In this document: positions 34,433-38,492 of the stretch, piece by piece
How positions within the stretch are numbered: position 1 is the first letter of the stretch
Layout of the letters: every line of letters begins with the position of its first letter
Program-made: the position numbers and the translations under genes
Notes under the pieces: model-generated
Told to the model about the DNA's origin: nothing
What the model saw: the letters and a program-made list of their open reading frames with translations, nothing else
Databases searched by the model: none
Source: Methanobacteriota archaeon
GTDB lineage: Archaea > Thermoplasmatota > Poseidoniia > Poseidoniales > Thalassarchaeaceae
Direction of reading: 5' to 3'
Length of the DNA stretch: 38,492 bases
Assembly: GCA_004195715.1 (NCBI GenBank)
Contig: PSPX01000009.1
Coordinates: forward strand, 50,592 to 89,083

Positions 34433-35020
34433 ATGAGTGATGAATACAGAATACAGGAATTATTGGAGAGAGATGTCTACGTAGGCGAGACCAGAGTCGG
34501 TGTGATTACCGGTGAGAGATTTCATCCGCGCGACGAGCTTGTGCGGTCGATGCGGATTAAGGTCGATGGTGACGTGGCTGAGGAATACATGAGAAAGCCG
34601 GCGAAGTTCGCTCCGCTTTCGAAAGAACTGGTGCACAGCATACGGACTGACGGCGGTGTGAAGCTGTCGAAGTCGATGCGTGAGCTGCAGCGCAGATGGC
34701 GGAACACAGTCAGGATTGACGAAAAGCTGTACGCACCCGACGAACTGCTCGATAGAGCTGTTCTCGACAACGACGGCTTGGATCTAGGGAATGTAACCGG
34801 CATGGTGAAGATCAAGCGGACCTACAAGGGACTGGTCGTCCAGCCGCACTACATCGTGCGCTCTAGGCACGGCTTGCCTGACTCCATCGTGGTGCCGGTT
34901 GCCCAGTTGGCACGGACCACAGCAAGACTGGATGAAATCATACTGCGATGTTCAATGAAGAGACTGGTCACTCTGCCGAGTTTTCTCAAACTCAACAGCA
35001 AGGATTCGGAAGAGGAATGA
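34433..35020 (+). CDS. PRC-barrel-like protein, unknown function
   Basis: Not a named family. The 195 residues begin MSDEYRIQELLERDVYVGET, then RVGVITGERFHPRDELVRSM with RIKVDGDV, which resembles a PRC-barrel strand pattern. A second, weaker copy may lie at DLGNVTGMVKIKRTYKGLVV with DSIVVPV. Between them is a basic helical stretch (KSMRELQRRWRNTV) suited to nucleic-acid or rRNA binding. The ORF track starts at 34325, before the TATA box; ATG 34433 has GGGAGGG about 5 bases upstream and is preferred. It is followed after 53 bases by a tRNA gene. PRC-barrel proteins include RimM and RNA-processing factors, so an RNA-linked role is plausible but unproven. Confidence 0.6.
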   Translation: MSDEYRIQELLERDVYVGETRVGVITGERFHPRDELVRSMRIKVDGDVAEEYMRKPAKFAPLSKELVHSIRTDGGVKLSKSMRELQRRWRNTVRIDEKLYAPDELLDRAVLDNDGLDLGNVTGMVKIKRTYKGLVVQPHYIVRSRHGLPDSIVVPVAQLARTTARLDEIILRCSMKRLVTLPSFLKLNSKDSEEE

Positions 35021-35073
35021 ATTCGTCTTAGGAACATCTTGAAATCTAGTTTGGTACTCGCACACCTGCTTAA

Positions 35074-35151
35074 GGGCGTGTAGCTTAGTTTGGCTGGAGC
35101 ACCCGGCTGATAACCGGGAGGTCGCAGGTTCAAATCCTGTCATGCCCACCA
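35074..35151 (+). tRNA. tRNA-Ile (anticodon GAT)
   Basis: A complete cloverleaf. The acceptor stem is GGGCGTG paired with CATGCCC (one G-T pair), the anticodon stem CCCGG/CCGGG with loop CTGATAA (anticodon GAT at 35109-35111), and the T arm GCAGG-TTCAAAT-CCTGT. Discriminator base A and CCA are encoded (to 35151). No intron is seen. GAT reads AUC and AUU isoleucine codons. Confidence 0.97.
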
Positions 35152-35207
35152 ATGAATCGAATCGGTCGGCAGAGTCATGAAGGGCCGTCAGACCGGCTTC
35201 TTGTCAC

Positions 35208-36137
35208 ATGCCGGTAGTGAGTGGCTCATCCGGCCGCGACGTGGCAACCTCTCTGGCTCCACTGATTGGGATGCAGTACATCGAACTTGAGAGTCGCAGA
35301 TTCCCAGATGGCGAGGGCTACGTGCGGGTTCCCTCCGACGCCATCGATGCCGTACGTTCCGAACCTGTGGTGTTGGTGTCAAACACCTACCCTGACTCAG
35401 GGATAGTGAATACCGTCCTGCTGTTGGAGGCCATAGCCGAGGTCCGCAGGGGTAATCTATCCAATCTCAAGGGCGAAGAGCCGCAAAACATGGAGGATGT
35501 CGGCAGCGGGGTCTACCTAGCTATCCCCTACTATGGATACTCCCGGCAGGATAAGCGCTTCTCGAAGGGTGAAGCTGTCTCCGCGCGCGTCATCGCCGAA
35601 ATTCTCGCACGTGGCTGCGACGGCATTGCCATCCTCGATCTGCATGAGCCCGCCGTGCTCAAGGACATGGAGGTTCCAATCGAGTTCGTCAGCTCAATGC
35701 CTGAGATAGCCGATCTTCTACAGAATGAAGTCTCACCAGACTTCGTACTGAGCCCAGACAAGGGGGCCATTGCGAGGGCTACCGAGGTTGCCGGTCTAAT
35801 CGGTTGTGACTTCTCCTACCTCGAGAAGACCAGGGTCGATGCTCACACCATAGAGCACACGCCGAAGGACCTCGATGTCGACGGCAAGGTGGTGGCGATA
35901 GTGGATGACATGATTAGCACCGGCGGGACCATCTGCCGGGCCAGTGACGCGTTGCGCCGGCAGGGCGCTACTGAGGTTCACGCGGCCTGCACACACGGTT
36001 TGTTCACTGGTGGCGCTATCCTTCGTCTATCCAATCACGTCGATGGTGTGCACAGCACCGATTCACTGCCTAATCCGAGGGCTGTGGTGAGTGCTGCACC
36101 GGCCCTCGCCCGAGGTCTGAAGAGGCTAATGAGTTAG
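35208..36137 (+). CDS. prs: Ribose-phosphate pyrophosphokinase (PRPP synthetase)
   Basis: It makes 5-phosphoribosyl 1-diphosphate from ribose 5-phosphate and ATP, the precursor of nucleotides, histidine and tryptophan. The two-domain phosphoribosyltransferase-like fold shows IELESRRFPDGEGYVRV (N-terminal nucleotide region), IPYYGYSRQDKRFSKGEAVS (the flexible ATP loop), ILDLHEPAVL (Mg-binding Asp/His) and the PRPP loop VAIVDDMISTGGTICRAS. Length 309 is normal for archaea. The ATG at 35208 fits the N terminus (MPVVSGSSGRDVATSLA). It is a likely single gene between the tRNA and the ribosomal operon, with a hairpin after its stop. Confidence 0.94.
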   Translation: MPVVSGSSGRDVATSLAPLIGMQYIELESRRFPDGEGYVRVPSDAIDAVRSEPVVLVSNTYPDSGIVNTVLLLEAIAEVRRGNLSNLKGEEPQNMEDVGSGVYLAIPYYGYSRQDKRFSKGEAVSARVIAEILARGCDGIAILDLHEPAVLKDMEVPIEFVSSMPEIADLLQNEVSPDFVLSPDKGAIARATEVAGLIGCDFSYLEKTRVDAHTIEHTPKDLDVDGKVVAIVDDMISTGGTICRASDALRRQGATEVHAACTHGLFTGGAILRLSNHVDGVHSTDSLPNPRAVVSAAPALARGLKRLMS

Positions 36138-36143
36138 TGTGGG

Positions 36144-36156
36144 CGACCTACGGTCG
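36144..36156 (+). terminator. Small hairpin after prs
   Basis: CGACC-TAC-GGTCG followed by TTTG, seven bases after the prs stop and before the TATA box of the ribosomal operon. The stem is short and the T-run is weak, so this is a tentative terminator. Confidence 0.3.
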
Positions 36157-36176
36157 TTTGCTGCGAGTCCGTTTCG

Positions 36177-36184
36177 TTTATATC
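36177..36184 (+). promoter_or_regulatory. TATA box of the eL8-eS28-eL24 operon
   Basis: TTTATATC, a near-consensus archaeal TATA box, 44-51 bases before ATG 36228. The predicted leader of about 22 bases contains GAGGAG (36214-36219), 8 bases before the start. This is one of the clearest promoters in the window, as expected for a ribosomal operon. Confidence 0.7.
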
Positions 36185-36227
36185 GGCCACGTCGTGCGGC
36201 GGCTTACCCACACGAGGAGTAGTTCCA

Positions 36228-36611
36228 ATGAGTGTACACATAGCGTTTGAAACCCCGAATGACATACAAGAGCAAGTCTACGAGATGGTCAAGCATCTAG
36301 GCAAGGATGGACGAGGGCGCCTGAAGAAGGGCGCCAACGAAGTAACCAAGGCAGCAGAGCGTGGAACTGCGAAGATGGTGGTGATGGCTGAGAACGTCAA
36401 CCCCGGCGAGCTGCTGGCCCATATCCCAATGATTTGCAAAGAGAAAGAGATTCCTTTCATCTACGTCGAGGACCAGGCATATCTGGCCGAGGCGGCAGGC
36501 ATGAGCCTGGGCACCAGAACCGCTGCTATTGCGGTCATGGAAGTCGAGAAGGAGACTGAAGACAAGTTCAAGGAAGTCAAAGGCCACTGCGAAACGCTGT
36601 CATCAGAGTGA
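36228..36611 (+). CDS. rpl7ae: 50S ribosomal protein eL8 (L7Ae)
   Basis: An RNA-binding protein of the large subunit that also joins box C/D and H/ACA RNPs and RNase P by binding kink-turns. The L7Ae fold is clear: KKGANEVTKAAERGTAKMVV, MAENVNPGELLAHIPMICKE, and IPFIYVEDQAYLAEAAGMSL, with GTRTAAIAVM. GANEVTKA and the VE/LAEAAG loop are the kink-turn contacts. The ~120-residue length is standard. ATG 36228 has GAGGAG 8 bases upstream. It is first in an operon with eS28 and eL24, the usual archaeal order. Confidence 0.96.
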   Translation: MSVHIAFETPNDIQEQVYEMVKHLGKDGRGRLKKGANEVTKAAERGTAKMVVMAENVNPGELLAHIPMICKEKEIPFIYVEDQAYLAEAAGMSLGTRTAAIAVMEVEKETEDKFKEVKGHCETLSSE

Positions 36612-36632
36612 GTTTTCTAGGAGTGATTCGCT

Positions 36633-36854
36633 ATGGCACAGGACTCTTGGCCCGCTGAGGTTGTCGAGATTGTCGGCCGCACCGGTATGAGTGGTGAAGC
36701 CGTCCAGGTCAAGGTCCGCGTAGGCGACTCAACCAACCCTCGTGACATCGGTCGCATCATCGCACGCAACGTGCTTGGACCTATTCGAGTTGGAGACGTC
36801 CTGATGCTGAAGGACACTGGCCGCGAGGCCCGCAGCATTGGCGGCCGGAGGTGA
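36633..36854 (+). CDS. rps28e: 30S ribosomal protein eS28
   Basis: A small ribosomal subunit protein of the archaeal/eukaryotic set. The OB-like core is recognised in [20 protein letters not shown] with KVRVG, then [19 protein letters not shown] and the C-terminal [10 protein letters not shown], which is near-diagnostic. At 73 residues the length is normal. It starts 21 bases after eL8 with AGGAG upstream. It is followed by eL24 after 4 bases. Confidence 0.96.
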   Translation: MAQDSWPAEVVEIVGRTGMSGEAVQVKVRVGDSTNPRDIGRIIARNVLGPIRVGDVLMLKDTGREARSIGGRR

Positions 36855-36858
36855 TTAG

Positions 36859-37050
36859 ATGCCCGAGCGTCGTATCTGTAGTTTCACACACGAAGAGATC
36901 GAGCCGGGCACCGGCATGATGTTTGTCAAGCGCGACGGTAGTGTGTTCTTCTTCAAGGATAGTAAGGCACGCAAGAACATGCTCAAACTCAAGCGCAACC
37001 CGCGTCGGCTCAAGTGGACCCGTCGCTACGAGAAAGGCGGCATCAAGTGA
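36859..37050 (+). CDS. rpl24e: 50S ribosomal protein eL24
   Basis: A zinc-finger ribosomal protein of the large subunit. RICSFTHEEIEPGTGMMFVK has the first cysteine; DGSVFFFKDSKARKNMLKLK and RNPRRLKWTRRY are the conserved end. Most archaeal eL24 proteins use a C-x2-C...C-x3-C zinc site; here the pattern is C-S-F-T-H and no other cysteine is present, so the zinc site is lost or altered, as in some archaeal lineages. GGAGGTGAT right before the ATG is the strongest ribosome binding site seen, and overlaps the eS28 stop. It ends the operon: ndk and infB, often next in archaea, are absent here. Confidence 0.95.
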   Translation: MPERRICSFTHEEIEPGTGMMFVKRDGSVFFFKDSKARKNMLKLKRNPRRLKWTRRYEKGGIK

Positions 37051-37053
37051 TTT

Positions 37054-37077
37054 GGAAGGCTTCTGCCTTCCTTCTTT
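37054..37077 (+). terminator. Hairpin terminator after the ribosomal operon
   Basis: GGAAGGC-TTCT-GCCTTCC is a perfect 7-base stem followed by TTCTTT, three bases after the eL24 stop. It lies in the only real spacer (32 bases) between convergent genes of the window, so it may end transcripts from both sides. Confidence 0.6.
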
Positions 37078-37082
37078 GAGTA

Positions 37083-38492
37083 TCAGACGCTCAGGTTTCC
37101 TCGTACGAACTTGATGTAGCGTTGCTCTTCGTTGTCCTCGAATGGGTGTAATCCAATGTTCTGCTGGTATGCTATGCCCATCCAGGTGCCATCAGGGCTA
37201 ATCACGGTCTCGAAGAAGTCGTGCAGAGCGTGTACATCGCCTTCTGCAGCCTCATACTCGGTAACGATGTGAAGCGGTTCGGGGTCAGCGATGGTGAAGT
37301 CCCAGAGATCTCCTTCCTGAGGTTCCCTCAAAGCGGCTGCATAGAGATACCACTCCTCTCCGACCACGTAATCACCCTCCAGATCCCCGTCATCGAAGTC
37401 GAGTCCGTAGAATGCTAGGGCCACTACATTGTCCTCACTGATGCTGACGAACGGATACATCTGGATTCCATTGATGTGAGAGATGTTCCAAGTTGACCAG
37501 TTGGTGCCATGGTCGTATGACAAGGCCAGTCTCAGATCCCAGGGTCCTGTCCCTCCGTTGGGGCAATCGGCCCACACGACAGCCACGGTACCGTTCTCAT
37601 TCGTGTTGACCACCGGATATCCCTCTGGACAGTTTCCATTCCTATCTCCGACGCTCACAGGCTGCGCCCATGTGCCGTCCGTAAATCCTGTACCTCTACC
37701 ATACTGGTCACTGATTCGCACCTGCACGGTACCGGTACTGGAGTCAGCGTTCTCCTGAGCGATGTAGACGTACGGTCCGTGTCGCTGGCTAGCGATGGTG
37801 CTCCAGCCACCGGGAACAGCGTAGCACTGCGAGAATGACAGTCCGCCGTTCTCAGAGTGGTAGTACCAGTAACGGCCTACGTCAAGGGTGCACTCAGGGG
37901 GAGAGGCTCCGGAATTCCCCAGATAGTGGATGATTCCATCCGCTTGTGCGGCCACCCAAGGCCGGTCGTCAGCGGCCATGGTGTTCATCCTCTGACAGAT
38001 TGTGGTTTCGTAGGTGGTTCCATTGTCAGAGAAGGTATGCCACCAGTTGTCCTCGAGAGTCGTGTCGAGGTAGTAGACGGTGTCTTCTGCATCAACTGAG
38101 ATATCTCCCTCATCACCTAGGCATTCAGAGCCACCAGCTAGGTAGTTTGCAGTGAATGAGTTTCCAGGAGTCGGGCCGAAATTATCCCCGTGCCCCCATG
38201 TAGTACCGTTGTCGTATGAGGCCCAGAACCAAGAGGCCCAGTAGTCCCATGAGGTCTGCTGGCCTTGCTCGCAGGCGTACCAAGGACCGGGTTCTCCTCC
38301 TAATAGGGGGAAGACGGGGTTCGATTCGCCACCCCATCGGAGATCCTTGTGGGCTGTGACGAACATGTTCCCGCTACTTGTAATCGAGATGCTGGGCTCG
38401 TAGCCTATACCGTACTCTGGAAGGTCTTGGCCATTCGATTCGTCGACGCACTCTGCATGACGTGGCATGTACTGGCTCTCGCCCCAAGTGAT
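37083..38492 (-). CDS. Secreted Asp-box (BNR) beta-propeller protein, N terminus cut by window edge
   Basis: A beta-propeller of the sialidase/BNR-repeat type. Asp-box motifs (SxDxGxTW) are visible several times: ASYDNGTTWG, HTFSDNGTTYE, YHSENGGLSF and LSYDHGTNWS. Strands such as SISITSSGNMFVTAH and VVALAFYGLDFDD alternate with them, and the protein is rich in Trp, Gly, Asp and Asn, typical of secreted marine proteins. The frame is open to the window edge (ITWGESQY precedes the track's first Met), so the gene starts outside. No sialidase RIP motif or catalytic Arg triad is seen, so enzymatic sialidase activity is doubtful. It is more likely a substrate- or surface-binding propeller. It is convergent with the ribosomal operon. 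Confidence 0.72.
   Translation of the reverse strand: MTWGESQYMPRHAECVDESNGQDLPEYGIGYEPSISITSSGNMFVTAHKDLRWGGESNPVFPLLGGEPGPWYACEQGQQTSWDYWASWFWASYDNGTTWGHGDNFGPTPGNSFTANYLAGGSECLGDEGDISVDAEDTVYYLDTTLEDNWWHTFSDNGTTYETTICQRMNTMAADDRPWVAAQADGIIHYLGNSGASPPECTLDVGRYWYYHSENGGLSFSQCYAVPGGWSTIASQRHGPYVYIAQENADSSTGTVQVRISDQYGRGTGFTDGTWAQPVSVGDRNGNCPEGYPVVNTNENGTVAVVWADCPNGGTGPWDLRLALSYDHGTNWSTWNISHINGIQMYPFVSISEDNVVALAFYGLDFDDGDLEGDYVVGEEWYLYAAALREPQEGDLWDFTIADPEPLHIVTEYEAAEGDVHALHDFFETVISPDGTWMGIAYQQNIGLHPFEDNEEQRYIKFVRGNLSV

Noticed and set aside
34952-35152. 66-residue ORF antisense to the tRNA gene
   Set aside because: The reverse complement of a tRNA gives a familiar spurious ORF (MVGMTGFEPATSRLS); not a protein gene.

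Overview
This 38.5 kb window looks like a piece of an archaeal chromosome, most likely a marine Group II euryarchaeon (Candidatus Poseidoniales, Thermoplasmatota). Direct support for Archaea: TYW1 (wyosine pathway), deoxyhypusine synthase, archaeal-type uS2, an eL8(L7Ae)-eS28-eL24 ribosomal operon, geranylgeranyl reductase, and TATA-like promoters 25-35 bases upstream of starts. The finer placement is inference from gene content: UvrB, a beta-oxidation fusion enzyme, CcmF, many acidic secreted proteins, membrane-tethered winged-helix regulators and very tight gene packing. No transposon, integrase, CRISPR array or rRNA was seen, so this reads as core chromosome.

Layout. 1-0.75 kb: 3' end of tyw1. 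0.75-6.7 kb (minus): an overlapping operon of a GT4 glycosyltransferase, an ABC ATPase, a large FtsX/MacB-type permease and a second ABC ATPase carrying a C-terminal zinc ribbon. 6.8-8.8 kb (plus): a divergent glycosyltransferase and an acidic exported protein. 8.8-13.2 kb (minus): three genes joined by TAATG overlaps, two exported proteins with CH-type haem-like motifs near the N terminus and a five-helix membrane protein. 13.3-15.7 kb (plus): 3-hydroxyacyl-CoA dehydrogenase/enoyl-CoA hydratase fusion and a zinc-ribbon membrane protein. 15.7-18.3 kb: a small protein divergent from an HxlR regulator, then two more winged-helix proteins. 18.3-25.5 kb (minus): DUF2237, tRNA-dihydrouridine synthase, uS2, a lipoprotein, an FKBP/SlyD-type isomerase, CcmF and geranylgeranyl reductase. 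25.6-31.7 kb (plus): UbiD, UbiA, UvrB, deoxyhypusine synthase. 31.8-34.2 kb: an Hc1 (histone H1-like) protein, then (minus) a class III aminotransferase with a reduced SDR-like protein. 34.2-37.1 kb (plus): an AT-rich regulatory region, a PRC-barrel-like protein, tRNA-Ile(GAT), PRPP synthetase and the eL8-eS28-eL24 operon. 37.1 kb to the end (minus): a secreted Asp-box (BNR) beta-propeller protein cut by the window edge.

How it works together. UbiD, UbiA and geranylgeranyl reductase suggest respiratory quinone (and/or lipid) side-chain synthesis. CcmF suggests c-type cytochrome maturation, possibly serving the exported haem-motif proteins. TYW1, Dus, deoxyhypusine synthase and the ribosomal proteins belong to translation. 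The ABC-glycosyltransferase operon and the exported proteins serve the cell envelope. Five of six convergent gene pairs have stop codons that overlap or lie at most one base apart, and several starts are non-ATG (TTG for uS2 and CcmF, GTG for Dus and deoxyhypusine synthase). The items I consider most worth checking are the haem-motif three-gene unit, the Hc1-like protein, the PRC-barrel leader with alternative hairpins, the zinc-ribbon ABC ATPase and the degenerate SDR partner of the aminotransferase.
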